Below are positions 39,066-48,585 of a DNA stretch of 64,000 bases, piece by piece (position 1 is the stretch's first letter; every line of letters starts with the position of its first letter). Source of the stretch: Rhodospirillaceae bacterium (lineage in GTDB: Bacteria; Pseudomonadota; Alphaproteobacteria; SP197); NCBI GenBank assembly GCA_002722885.1, contig PBNE01000006.1, positions 147,690 to 211,689 of the forward strand, given 5' to 3'. Both the position numbers and the translations under genes were made by a program. A model generated the notes under the pieces. It saw nothing but the letters and a program-made list of their open reading frames with translations, was not told the origin of the DNA and searched no databases.

Positions 39066-39824
39066 ATGAACCGTATCCTCCCTGCCATCCTTGCCCTGCT
39101 CCTGGCCGCTCCGACGACCGCACTGGCTGCAGGCAACGCGCACGAGCCTGAGTCACACAACTGGTCGTGGGACGGCATCTTTGGAACCTATGACCGAGAG
39201 CAGCTTCAGGGCGGTCTTGAGATCTTCCTGGGTCAGTGCATCAACTGCCACAGCCTGAAGTATGTCCACTTCCGCGATCTCATGCAGCTTGGACTTACCG
39301 AAGAAGAGGCGAAGGCCCTGGCCGAAGGCTATGAGGTTGCTGGTGAACCGGACGAGTGGGGCGATCCCACCACCCGTCCTGCCAAGCTCTTCGATCCGAT
39401 TCCGTCGCCCTACCGCAACGACACGGAAGCGCGTGCTCTGAACAACGGAGCATTGCCGCCCGATCTGTCGCTGATGGCCAAGGCACGCAAGGACGGTTCG
39501 AACTATCTCGCATCGCTGCTCGAAGATGAGGAGTACAATACTGGCGAGACCAGCGACGGCGGTCTCTATCACAACCAGTATTTTTCGGGCGGTCTGATTG
39601 CCATGGCGCCGCCGCTCTATCCGGGACTGCTGATTGATGACGAAGGCAACGACGTCCCGGTTGCCGAGATGGCAGAAGACATCGCGGCCTTCCTGACCTG
39701 GGCGGCCGAGCCGCGCATGGAAGACCGCAAGGCGATGGGCCTGAAGGTTCTGCTGTTCCTTCTGGTTCTGACCGGCCTCTTCTACGTCTGCAAGCGCAAG
39801 ATCTGGGCGAACGTCGAGCACTGA
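39066..39824 (+). CDS. petC: Cytochrome c1
   Basis: Signal peptide; CINCHSLKYVHFRDL heme motif; PPDLSLMAKAR; MAPPLYPG; C-terminal TM. Confidence 0.95.
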   Translation: MNRILPAILALLLAAPTTALAAGNAHEPESHNWSWDGIFGTYDREQLQGGLEIFLGQCINCHSLKYVHFRDLMQLGLTEEEAKALAEGYEVAGEPDEWGDPTTRPAKLFDPIPSPYRNDTEARALNNGALPPDLSLMAKARKDGSNYLASLLEDEEYNTGETSDGGLYHNQYFSGGLIAMAPPLYPGLLIDDEGNDVPVAEMAEDIAAFLTWAAEPRMEDRKAMGLKVLLFLLVLTGLFYVCKRKIWANVEH

Positions 39825-39854
39825 CCTCGCTTTCCTTCTGGCGGGGGCACCGCG

Positions 39855-40727
39855 ATGACTGAAACGGTTCTGGGTGTCCTTGGGGGCAGCGGTGTCTATG
39901 ATATAGACGGCCTGGCCGATGCGCGCTGGGTCACGGTGGAAACGCCCTGGGGTGCGCCATCGGACCAGTTTCTCGAAGGCTCACTCGACGGCCAGCGGAT
40001 TGTGTTCCTGCCGCGTCACGGACGCGGCCACCTGATCTCGCCCACGGGCATTAACGCGCGCGCCAACATCGATGCGATGAAACGCATGGGGGTGACTGAT
40101 CTGATTTCGGTCGCGGCCGTGGGTTCTTTTCGGGAAGACCTTTCGCCCGGCACCTTTGTGATCTGCGATCAGTATGTCGACCGGACCAACAGCCGGGAAC
40201 GCAGCTTCTTCGGCGAGGGCTGTGTGGCCCATGTGTCGTTAGGCCATCCGGCCTGTGACCGTCTCGCCGATCGCGTGGCTGAGGCGGGCAAGGACGCCGA
40301 GATCGCGATGGTGCATGGCGGAACCTACCTCTGTATCGAAGGACCGCAGTTCTCGACCCTGGCCGAATCAAATCTCTACCGCTCCTGGGGGATGGACGTG
40401 ATCGGAATGACGGCAATGCCCGAGGTACGCCTCGCTCGCGAGGCGGAGATCTGTTACCTCACGGTCGCCATGGTGACCGACTACGACTGCTGGCACGAAG
40501 ACCACGGCGCGGTCACCGTCGAGCAGATTGTCGCGGTTCTGCACGTCAATGCCGACAACGCCCGCAAGCTGGTCAGGGCGCTGGCTCCGCGCGTCGGTGG
40601 ACGCGACCATCCCTGCGATAGGGGCTGTGACCGCTCTCTCGACTATGCCTTGATCACCCAGACGGACCATCGCGATCCGGCGCTGTTGAACAAGCTCGAT
40701 GCCGTTGCAGGTCGGGTGCTTGGATAG
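39855..40727 (+). CDS. mtnP: S-methyl-5'-thioadenosine phosphorylase
   Basis: [48 protein letters not shown]. Confidence 0.94.
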   Translation: MTETVLGVLGGSGVYDIDGLADARWVTVETPWGAPSDQFLEGSLDGQRIVFLPRHGRGHLISPTGINARANIDAMKRMGVTDLISVAAVGSFREDLSPGTFVICDQYVDRTNSRERSFFGEGCVAHVSLGHPACDRLADRVAEAGKDAEIAMVHGGTYLCIEGPQFSTLAESNLYRSWGMDVIGMTAMPEVRLAREAEICYLTVAMVTDYDCWHEDHGAVTVEQIVAVLHVNADNARKLVRALAPRVGGRDHPCDRGCDRSLDYALITQTDHRDPALLNKLDAVAGRVLG

Positions 40728-40731
40728 AGTG

Positions 40732-41259
40732 ATGGACCTCAAAAGCCTGATTCGCACCATTCCGGACTATCCCCACGAAGGGATCATGTTCCGAGACATC
40801 ACGACCCTGTTCGGTGACGCACGGGGGTTCCGCCGCACGGTTGATGAGCTGGTTCAGCCCTATGCCGGATACAAGATCGATGCGGTGGCGGGAATCGAGG
40901 CCCGTGGCTTCATTCTGGGTGGCGCCGTTGCACATCAGCTATCCGTCTCGTTCATTCCGATCCGCAAGAAGGGCAAACTGCCCTGGAGGACCATCGGTGC
41001 CGACTATGAGCTTGAGTACGGAACCGACCGCGTCGAGATCCACGAAGATGCGATTGCCCCGCGCGCACGCATCCTGCTTGTCGACGATCTGATCGCGACC
41101 GGGGGTACCACAGCTGCTGGGATCGAGTTGCTCCGTCGGACCGGCGCTGAGGTTGTGGGCTGTTCCTTCGTCATCGAGCTACCGGATCTCAATGGCGCTA
41201 CGGTTCTCGACAAGCTTGGTGTGCCGTTTCACGCATTGGTCCAGTTCGAGGGGACCTGA
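40732..41259 (+). CDS. apt: Adenine phosphoribosyltransferase
   Basis: [24 protein letters not shown] loop [16 protein letters not shown]. Confidence 0.95.
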   Translation: MDLKSLIRTIPDYPHEGIMFRDITTLFGDARGFRRTVDELVQPYAGYKIDAVAGIEARGFILGGAVAHQLSVSFIPIRKKGKLPWRTIGADYELEYGTDRVEIHEDAIAPRARILLVDDLIATGGTTAAGIELLRRTGAEVVGCSFVIELPDLNGATVLDKLGVPFHALVQFEGT

Positions 41260-41260
41260 C

Positions 41261-42115
41261 ATGGCTGACGCCATCGCAGGCATCGACCATCTCCTGATCG
41301 ACAGTTCCGATCTGGAAGCTGACCGTACGGTCTGGGAGCGTCTCGGTTTCACCATGACGCCACGTGGGCGTCATCCCCAGTGGGGAACCGGCAACTACTG
41401 CACCATGTTCAATCAGGGTTATCTGGAACTGATCGGTGTCGTTGATGCCGCTGAGTTTGCTGCCAACGCGTCCCGACGGGGCTCGCGGAAGCAGGGTCCG
41501 GGGTTGTCGGCCATCGCCTTTGCCACGGCAGACGCTTATGCCGCGCGCGACACTCTGGTCGAGGCAGGCATTGCTGCTGACAGCACCAAGGATCTCTCGC
41601 GCCTGCTGGAGGGCGACGAAGGCACCACCGAGCCCCGGTTCGACATCCTTCATCTTCCGCCGGACGCGACTCCGGCCACCCCGATGTTCCTGTGTCGGCA
41701 TCGCACACCTGACCTCGTGCGTCGGCCCGGCTGGATGGATCACGCCAATGGCGTCACAGCGATTCTCTCCGTGACCGTGCCGGTGAGCGATCCCTTGGCC
41801 ATGGTGAGCCATCATGAGCGGCTTGTGGGTCCGTCAGCGGTCGCGGTGACTGATGAAATTGTCACGCTCCATCTGGGCCATGAAACGGTCATGCTTGCAC
41901 GGCACGACGACCTTCTGGCGCTTTATCCCGAACTTGTCCCGGAAACCGATGATGGTGCGTGTCCGGCCGTGGTGACTCTGTCCGTCGCGGACCTAGAGGC
42001 GACAACGGCCTATCTCCGCGGCGCCTCCGTCCCGGTTGTCCGTGATGCGCGGGCGGTGATGGTCGCTGCCGAAGACGCCTGTGGCATCGCGATGGTGTTC
42101 GAACAGGCGCCCTGA
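41261..42115 (+). CDS. VOC family (glyoxalase-like) protein
   Basis: IDHLLIDSSDLEADRTVWERLGFTMTPRGRHPQWGTGNYCTMF. Confidence 0.8.
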   Translation: MADAIAGIDHLLIDSSDLEADRTVWERLGFTMTPRGRHPQWGTGNYCTMFNQGYLELIGVVDAAEFAANASRRGSRKQGPGLSAIAFATADAYAARDTLVEAGIAADSTKDLSRLLEGDEGTTEPRFDILHLPPDATPATPMFLCRHRTPDLVRRPGWMDHANGVTAILSVTVPVSDPLAMVSHHERLVGPSAVAVTDEIVTLHLGHETVMLARHDDLLALYPELVPETDDGACPAVVTLSVADLEATTAYLRGASVPVVRDARAVMVAAEDACGIAMVFEQAP

Positions 42116-43165
42116 ACCTCTCGATCGTGAGGTCTGGTTGTTCTGCGCGTCGGCCTCATCGGCGACGTGCCTGGCCGCTGAACCTGCAATGGCATTGCGT
42201 TCCTCGCTCGTGAGCGGGCGATCAAGATTCTCTTCTCCGATCCTGACCGTGACCTCTCGGTTGGCGAACTTGATTCCGTTCTCCGCGAACAGCTCGCGGA
42301 TCTTGGCAAAGACGACGCGTCGCAACATCCACTGATCATCGGGTCGGGTCATGAACTTGATCGACATGATCTGAGCTGAATCTTCCATCTGGACCACGCC
42401 CTGGGACTTCAGACGCTGCAGGAACTGCGGTACAAGCTCTGGATCTTCCAAAAGCTTCTGCCCGAGCTTCTTGTTCAACTTGCGGGCCTTTTCGGCATCG
42501 GTGTCATAGGTCAGCCGCAGGGGCAGCATCATAATCGCCCAGTCACGGGACAAGTTGGTGACGTGACCGATGTCGCCGAAAGGCACGGTGTTCAACGGGC
42601 CCCGGTGATGGCGCAACTGCATGGATCGCACAGAAATCTTCTCCAGAGTGCCGTTGATGCTGCCGATGTCGATGTACTCACCCTTGCGGAAGGCGCCGTC
42701 GATCAGGAAGAACACGCCCGAGACGATGTCCTTGACCAGGGTCTGGGCGCCGAAACCCACCGCGAGACCCACGACGCTCGCGCCGGCCAGGAGCGGCAGA
42801 ACATTGACGCCCAGTTCGCGGGACACCCAAATGGCATCTTCACTGGGCAGGACAAACTGGCCGCCCTGGCTCATGCGTCGGGTGACAGCCTCGACCACGG
42901 CGGGCGTGCCATAGCCGGCTGTGCTCGACATGTCGCCCTGGTTGAAGTCGACATAACTGTGGCCGTCGATGTCAGTGAAGTGGGCGCCACTGCCCTTATC
43001 GACGTAGATGGTCGCGTGGTGGGTCAGCCTCCGCATCCAGGCCATCGGCACGCCAGAGGGCATGACCTCTGTAGCTTCCTCGACCAGCTTGGCCGAACGG
43101 GGACGGGATTGACTGAATCGTGCGTTTTCCCGCGCGATCAGCTCGGCAATGGTACTTCTGTTCAT
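41993..43165 (-). CDS. Chimeric ORF: N-terminal class-III aminotransferase fragment fused to MscS channel C-terminal domain
   Basis: NRSTIAELIARENARF...SEDAIWVSREL (GSA-like aminotransferase N-terminus) continues directly into GVNVLPLLAGASVVGLAVGFGAQTLVKDIVSGVFFLIDGAFRKGEYI (MscS); TM1-2 of MscS and the aminotransferase core are absent. Confidence 0.75.
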   Translation of the reverse strand: MNRSTIAELIARENARFSQSRPRSAKLVEEATEVMPSGVPMAWMRRLTHHATIYVDKGSGAHFTDIDGHSYVDFNQGDMSSTAGYGTPAVVEAVTRRMSQGGQFVLPSEDAIWVSRELGVNVLPLLAGASVVGLAVGFGAQTLVKDIVSGVFFLIDGAFRKGEYIDIGSINGTLEKISVRSMQLRHHRGPLNTVPFGDIGHVTNLSRDWAIMMLPLRLTYDTDAEKARKLNKKLGQKLLEDPELVPQFLQRLKSQGVVQMEDSAQIMSIKFMTRPDDQWMLRRVVFAKIRELFAENGIKFANREVTVRIGEENLDRPLTSEERNAIAGSAARHVADEADAQNNQTSRSRGSGRLFEHHRDATGVFGSDHHRPRITDNRDGGAAEIGRCRL

Positions 43166-43376
43166 GGAACAAACTCCTTCGCCTGACGCCATAAGGGCGT
43201 CATGTCGGAGACCCTGTGATCTCCAAGGGGACAGGAAGAGCCGGAGGCAGCCGGACTCGTCGAGGAAGCGATTAGAGAGTCGCCGTGAACACGATGGTCA
43301 GCATAAATCCTGTCCGGTGACGTTGTGCCCCTGTCCTGATGGCGCGCGGGGGTCGGGAGCGTCAACCGGTCGGGCC

Positions 43377-43921
43377 GTGAGCTTTCGCGAACGCTACCTC
43401 AATCGACACATGCTGCTGGAACTGGGCCCGGCGGCGGTGTTCTTCGTGGCGAACCATGTCAGCGATCTGATGACCGCGACCGCGGTTGTGATGGCGGCCA
43501 CCGTTCTGACGACTGTTCTGGGTTTTGTCTCGCGGCACTCGGTGCCCGTTCTGCCCCTTGTCACCCTGGCGCTGGTTCTGATCCTGGGCGGCGCAACACT
43601 GGTCTTCCATGTCGAGCTCTTCATCAAGATCAAGTCGACGATCGGAGGCCTGTTGTTCGCAGCAGCGCTCGTTTTCGGACTCTTTTTGGAGCGTTCGCTG
43701 CTCGAACGAGCGCTGGGTTATCAGGTCTTTCTCACTAGGGAAGGCTGGCTTGTCCTGACCTGGCGCTCGTCACGGCTGTGATCAACGAGATGGCGTGGCG
43801 GACGCTGTCGACCGACGCCTGGGTCACGGTGGAGACGATCGAAACACCGGCGTCGATCGTCTGCTACATCCTGATCACGCGTCTGACCGCGCCACGCTAC
43901 TGGAACGGACCCGATCCCTGA
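43377..43921 (+). pseudogene. Septation protein A / inner membrane-spanning protein YciB-like, frame-disrupted
   Basis: MLLELGPAAVFFVAN...LFIKIKSTIGGLLFAA...REGWLVLTWR in one frame, then ALVTAVINEMAWRTLSTDAWVTVETIETPA...RYWNGPDP* in another. Confidence 0.7.
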
Positions 43922-43931
43922 ACCCTCGTGT

Positions 43932-45032
43932 CTAGACGTTGAAGCGGAACAGCAGGACGTCGCCGTCTTTGACGCGATAGTCGCGGCCTTCCTGGCGCAT
44001 GCGTCCGGCCTGCTTGGCACCCTGTTCACCGCTATGGCTGACGTAGTCGTCGAATCCGATGGTCTCGGCACAGATGAATCCGCGCTCGAAATCGGTGTGG
44101 ATCTCGCCGGCGGCCTGCGGTGCCGTCGAACCATCCCTCACGGTCCATGCCCGGGCTTCTTTAGGACCGGCGGTGAAGAAGGTGATGAGCCCCAGCAACC
44201 GGTAGGCCGCGCGGATCACCCGGTTCAGACCGGGCTCCGAAAGACCGAGATCTTCCAGGAAGACGGCCTTGTCCTCGGCCTCTTCAATTTCGGCAAGCTC
44301 CGATTCGATGCGCGCGGAGATCACAACCGCCTGGGCACCTTCTTGTGCCGCCCGCTCGGCCACCTTCGCCGTGAGCGCGTTGCCGTCGGCGGCTTCGCCT
44401 TCATCAACGTTGCAGACGTAGAGCACCGGCTTGGATGTCAGAAGCTGGAGCATGGCAAAGCGTTTGGCCTCGTCGGCCGAAACCTCAATGCTGCGCACCG
44501 GCTGGCCCTCGCGAAGCGCTTCCATCGCCCGTTGTATGATCGGCAGGTCGGCCTTGGCGTCACGATCGCCGCCGGTGGCGCGTTTGGCGGAAGCGTCTGC
44601 GCGTTTCTCAAGGCTTTCGAGGTCCGACAGCATCAGCTCTGTGTCGATCGTGTCGATGTCGCGCAAGGGGTCGACGGAGCCTTCGACGTGGCTAATGTTA
44701 CCGCTCTCGAAACAACGCACGAGATGGATGACAGCATCGACCTCCCGAATATTGGCGAGGAACTGATTGCCCAGGCCTTCGCCCTGGCTGGCGCCACGGA
44801 CCAGACCGGCGATGTCGACAAACTCAATGCTGTTCCACACCACTTTCTGTGGTGTGACGATACCGGCAATGGTCTCCAGCCGCTCATCAGGCACGCTGAC
44901 ACGGCCGATGTTAGGGTCGACCGTGCAGAATGGGAAATTGCCAACCTGCGCAGCTCCGGTTGCCGTGAGCGCGTTGAAAAGGGTCGACTTGCCGACATTG
45001 GGCAGGCCCACGATGCCGCATCGAATGCCCAT
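43932..45032 (-). CDS. ychF: Redox-regulated ATPase YchF (OBG family GTPase-like)
   Basis: MGIRCGIVGLPNVGKSTLFNALT; GLVRGASQGEGLGNQFLANIREVDAVIHLVRCFE; TGS-domain end VSHSGEQGAKQAGRMRQEGRDYRVKDGDVLLFRFNV. Confidence 0.96.
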   Translation of the reverse strand: MGIRCGIVGLPNVGKSTLFNALTATGAAQVGNFPFCTVDPNIGRVSVPDERLETIAGIVTPQKVVWNSIEFVDIAGLVRGASQGEGLGNQFLANIREVDAVIHLVRCFESGNISHVEGSVDPLRDIDTIDTELMLSDLESLEKRADASAKRATGGDRDAKADLPIIQRAMEALREGQPVRSIEVSADEAKRFAMLQLLTSKPVLYVCNVDEGEAADGNALTAKVAERAAQEGAQAVVISARIESELAEIEEAEDKAVFLEDLGLSEPGLNRVIRAAYRLLGLITFFTAGPKEARAWTVRDGSTAPQAAGEIHTDFERGFICAETIGFDDYVSHSGEQGAKQAGRMRQEGRDYRVKDGDVLLFRFNV

Positions 45033-45637
45033 CAGGTTTCTCCTTCGGTCTTTCTGGTCTTGTCCTCGGGCGGGCGCAACAGGAACGCGATCCGGGTCTG
45101 GAACTTGTCGTCCGCACCTTCGGCCAGAAAAGGTGCAGCATCGGCAATGGCATCCAGCAGGTCGGAAAGCCAACCCTGATCGCTGGGGCCGAAGTTGCCC
45201 AGAACATGGCTGATCACCCGCTCCTTGCTGCCGGGGTGGCCCACACCGATACGGACGCGATGGTAATCCGGCCCGAGGTGGTCATGGGTGCTGCGGATGC
45301 CGTTGTGGCCCGCATGACCGCCACCGAACTTGGTGCGCACCTTGCCGGGTACCAGATCGATCTCGTCGTAGAGCACGGTCACATCATCGCCGGTTAGTTT
45401 GTAGAAGCGCGCAGCTTCGCCGAGCGATTGGCCCGACCGGTTCATGTAGGTCAGGGGTTTCAGAAGCAGTGTCTTGCGGCCGCCCAGAACGCCCTCGGCA
45501 GCTTCGCCCTGAAACCGACGTCGCCAGGCGCCGAAGTTGTACACTTCGGCAATGCGCTCGACCGCCATGAAGCCGATGTTGTGGCGCTGCCGAGCGTGTT
45601 CAGCGCCCGGATTGCCCAAACCTGCGAGAAGAAACAT
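45032..45637 (-). CDS. pth: Aminoacyl-tRNA hydrolase
   Basis: GLGNPGAEHARQRHNIGFMAVE; FGGGHAGHNGIRS. Confidence 0.95.
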   Translation of the reverse strand: MFLLAGLGNPGAEHARQRHNIGFMAVERIAEVYNFGAWRRRFQGEAAEGVLGGRKTLLLKPLTYMNRSGQSLGEAARFYKLTGDDVTVLYDEIDLVPGKVRTKFGGGHAGHNGIRSTHDHLGPDYHRVRIGVGHPGSKERVISHVLGNFGPSDQGWLSDLLDAIADAAPFLAEGADDKFQTRIAFLLRPPEDKTRKTEGET

Positions 45638-45667
45638 CGATCAGGCCGATCCGAGACCGGCGAGGCG

Positions 45668-45780
45668 TCAGGACTCGTCGCCCTCGTCGCCACTCTCGTC
45701 GCCGCCGGCATCTTCGTCGGTACCCTCGACGCCCTCGCTCTCGACATCCTCACCTTCTTCGCCTGGCTCGACTTCTTCCT
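45668..45780. repeat. Low-complexity TCGTCG/CTCGTCGCC-rich tract encoding the acidic L25 tail
   Basis: tcgtcgccctcgtcgccactctcgtcgccgccggcatcttcgtcgg; encodes EEGEDVESEGVEGTDEDAGGDESGDEGDES. Confidence 0.7.
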
Positions 45781-46348
45781 GAACAGTCGGGGCCGCGATG
45801 GTGGCAATGGTGAAGTCGCGGTCATCGATGGTCGGTGTCACACCATCGGGCAGTGCAACAGAGTTTATGTGCACGCTGTCGCCGATGTCGAGGCCGGCAA
45901 GGTCAATCTCGAGCGCCTCGGGAATGGCGTTGGCTGGGCACATGCACTCGACCTCGTGCCGAACGATGTTCAGCACGCCGCCGCGCGACAGACCTTTGCA
46001 ATCCTCTTCATTGAGGAAGGTCACAGGCACGTTCACCGCGATCGTGGCGTTGGCCTTCACCGCCAGGAAATCGACATGCATGATGCTGTCGTTAACCGGA
46101 TGGAGCTGCAGGTCACGGGCGAGTACATCGAGGGACTTGTCTCCGACCTTCAGCTTGTAGAGCTGCGCGAAGAAGCTTGTCTGATGGGCTTCGCGAACGA
46201 GCACATCCCGCGGGATCTCGATCATGATGTTGTCCTGATCGGCACCGTAAACAATGCCGGGGATCATGCCGCCGCGCCGCGACGCACGGGCAGCACCCGT
46301 TCCTGACGTCTCGCGCAGTTCAGCCGAAATGGTGGCCTGGTCAGCCAT
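45668..46348 (-). CDS. rplY: 50S ribosomal protein L25/general stress protein Ctc
   Basis: RGGMIPGIVYG; LHPVNDSIMHVDFLAV; acidic C-terminal tail. Confidence 0.93.
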   Translation of the reverse strand: MADQATISAELRETSGTGAARASRRGGMIPGIVYGADQDNIMIEIPRDVLVREAHQTSFFAQLYKLKVGDKSLDVLARDLQLHPVNDSIMHVDFLAVKANATIAVNVPVTFLNEEDCKGLSRGGVLNIVRHEVECMCPANAIPEALEIDLAGLDIGDSVHINSVALPDGVTPTIDDRDFTIATIAAPTVQEEVEPGEEGEDVESEGVEGTDEDAGGDESGDEGDES

Positions 46349-46380
46349 CGCCTTCTACTCCTTGCAGGTTTTCGCGGGCT

Positions 46381-47313
46381 TCAGTCAAAAAGGCTCGAAA
46401 CAGAGCTCTCTTCACTGATGCGACGGACCGCATCCGCTATGAGGGACGCGACCGACAACACGCGAATCTTATCCGCGACCCGTACGGCTTCCGTCGGCTG
46501 GATCGAATCGGTAATGGTCAGACTGTCCATCACCGAAGCCTCGATCCGGCCCACCGCTCCACCGGACAAGACGCCGTGGACGATATGAGCGTCGACACGT
46601 GTCGCGCCCCCATCCTTCAGAGCCTTGGCCGCATTGCAGAGCGTGCCGCCGGAATCGACAATATCGTCGACCAAAATACAGCGCCGACCCTCGACATCGC
46701 CAATGATGTTCATGACTTCCGAGACGCCGGCGCGTTCGCGGCGCTTATCCACAATCGCAAGGTCCGCGTCAAGTCGCTTCGCGATCTGTCTGGCCCGGAA
46801 AACGCCGCCCACATCAGGTGAAACGATGGTCAAACCGTCGCCGTTCAGGTTTTCCCGAATGTCGTCGACGATCAGCGGCGCTGCATAGAGGTTGTCGACG
46901 GGAATATCAAAGAAACCCTGAATCTGGCCGGCATGGAGATCCATGGTCAAGACCCGGTTCGCACCGGCTTCGGTGATCAGGTTTGCGACAAGTTTGGCCG
47001 AAATCGGGGTCCGCGACCCCACCTTGCGATCCTGCCGCGCATAGCCGTAGTAGGGGATCACGGCGGTAACGCGGCGTGCGGAGGCGCGACGTAGTGCATC
47101 AATCGTGATCAGCAGTTCCATGAGGTGGTCGTTGGCCGGATAGGAGGTCGACTGGGTCACGAAGACGTCCTCACCACGGACATTTTCGTGGATCTCGACA
47201 AAGACCTCCATGTCACTGAACCGGCGCACACTGGCATTTGCCAGTTCAATGCCGAGAACAGCCGCCATGGCTTCCGCAAGCGGCCGATTGCTGTTGCCTG
47301 ATACCAGCTTCAT
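46381..47313 (-). CDS. prs: Ribose-phosphate pyrophosphokinase
   Basis: [43 protein letters not shown]. Confidence 0.97.
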   Translation of the reverse strand: MKLVSGNSNRPLAEAMAAVLGIELANASVRRFSDMEVFVEIHENVRGEDVFVTQSTSYPANDHLMELLITIDALRRASARRVTAVIPYYGYARQDRKVGSRTPISAKLVANLITEAGANRVLTMDLHAGQIQGFFDIPVDNLYAAPLIVDDIRENLNGDGLTIVSPDVGGVFRARQIAKRLDADLAIVDKRRERAGVSEVMNIIGDVEGRRCILVDDIVDSGGTLCNAAKALKDGGATRVDAHIVHGVLSGGAVGRIEASVMDSLTITDSIQPTEAVRVADKIRVLSVASLIADAVRRISEESSVSSLFD

Positions 47314-47326
47314 GTGATGCCCCGCA

Positions 47327-47378
47327 GCGCTCCCGAACCCAGCTGGGAGCGCCGGACTCTTAACAAAGGGGTTCGGGA
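47327..47378 (-). promoter_or_regulatory. Two overlapping inverted repeats in the prs 5' leader (possible alternative stems)
   Basis: 47331-47340 tcccgaaccc pairs with 47369-47378 gggttcggga; 47327-47334 gcgctccc pairs with 47345-47352 gggagcgc; arms overlap at 47331-47334. Confidence 0.5.
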
Positions 47379-47409
47379 CTGTAAACGACCGGCCGGTGGG
47401 TTGTGGGGA

Positions 47410-48585
47410 TCAACTGGCCGCCCACGCCCTACGGCGCCGCCTCAGCCACCCGATGAGGGCAAACGGCAAAATCAAGGCGGAGAGAATTGCCAGGGCCGCC
47501 GGCAGGCCCTCCGGCCCTGCAGTATCCATCGCCTCGCCCACAATCGAGGGGCCGAAGAAGCCGCCCAGGTTCCACATCAGCGTGAAGCTTGCCGTGGCTG
47601 AGGCCAGAGCCGCACCCCGGAATCCTTCACCCAACAGCGCCAAGGCAATGGCGTAGATCGATGCGGCGATGCCACCCAGCAGAAAGATGTAGATGAAGTC
47701 GACCGTCGGAACGACCAGAGCCTGGCCCATCACGACGAACAACATCAGACAAAGCAGGACCATCAGAGAGCCGAGAAGAGCGCGATCGATCTTGTCCGCC
47801 AGCCAACCGGCAAGATAGGGCAGCACGATGCCGCCCAGGTTGAAGACGATCAGGAGGTCGAGTGTTCGCTCCAGCTCCAGCCCGAGCTCCAGGCCGTAGA
47901 TCGGGATGAAGGTCTGAACGCTGACGAAGATGATCGCGAAAGCCGCGTTCAGGAAAATCGCCAAGGGGGCCATCCGGAAACTGGCGACAAAGCCCGCCAG
48001 CCCAAGGCTGTGGCCTGCGAGATCGAGCTTCGGGCCATCGCGCAAAACGAACAACAGCGGGAGCGCGGCGGCAGCGACAACACCGGCCAGAACCAGAAAC
48101 GGCAAGGCGCCGTGGATACCGACGACGTCAACGATCTTGATGCCAATCATGGTGCCCAAACCCAGGGCTGCGCTGTAGATCGCCAGCTCCCGGCCGCGAC
48201 TCTTTTCCTCGGCGATCTCGTTGATCCAGGTTTCGCCGGCGATCCAGAGAACGCTGCCCGCCGCGCCGATTACCAGACGCAAGGCCAGCCATGGCCAGTA
48301 TCCCGGAAACACGATGCACAGCAGCACGGCTGTAACCTTGGTTACCGTCATCGCCAGCATCACGTTGACCGCCCCAAAACGGGTGACAAGCAAGGGCGCG
48401 AACCAGGCGACCAGGAATACGCCGCCGGACTGGGCCGATGTGCTGTAGCCGATCATGGCGTCGGACAAGCCCATCTCATGCAGCCGGGTCGAGAACATCG
48501 GGAAGGTGAAACCGAACACCATGGCCGAAATCGCCATGGATGCGGTGACCGCCGCGAGAGAACGGACTCGAAGGCTCAGGTTCAT
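47410..48585 (-). CDS. MFS transporter
   Basis: 12-TM; WIAGETWINEIAEEKSRGRELAIYS. Confidence 0.85.
   Translation of the reverse strand: MNLSLRVRSLAAVTASMAISAMVFGFTFPMFSTRLHEMGLSDAMIGYSTSAQSGGVFLVAWFAPLLVTRFGAVNVMLAMTVTKVTAVLLCIVFPGYWPWLALRLVIGAAGSVLWIAGETWINEIAEEKSRGRELAIYSAALGLGTMIGIKIVDVVGIHGALPFLVLAGVVAAAALPLLFVLRDGPKLDLAGHSLGLAGFVASFRMAPLAIFLNAAFAIIFVSVQTFIPIYGLELGLELERTLDLLIVFNLGGIVLPYLAGWLADKIDRALLGSLMVLLCLMLFVVMGQALVVPTVDFIYIFLLGGIAASIYAIALALLGEGFRGAALASATASFTLMWNLGGFFGPSIVGEAMDTAGPEGLPAALAILSALILPFALIGWLRRRRRAWAAS

Noticed and set aside
37753-39156. 467-aa minus-strand ORF opposite petB
   Set aside because: Lies antisense to the unmistakable cytochrome b gene; sequence is hydrophilic shadow composition
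44034-45179. 381-aa plus-strand ORF
   Set aside because: Antisense to ychF, which is strongly supported by GTPase and TGS motifs
45668-45780. CTCGTCGCC-like repeats as a possible tandem repeat or CRISPR-like element
   Set aside because: Explained by Glu/Asp/Ser/Gly codons of the acidic L25 tail, common in alphaproteobacterial L25/Ctc proteins
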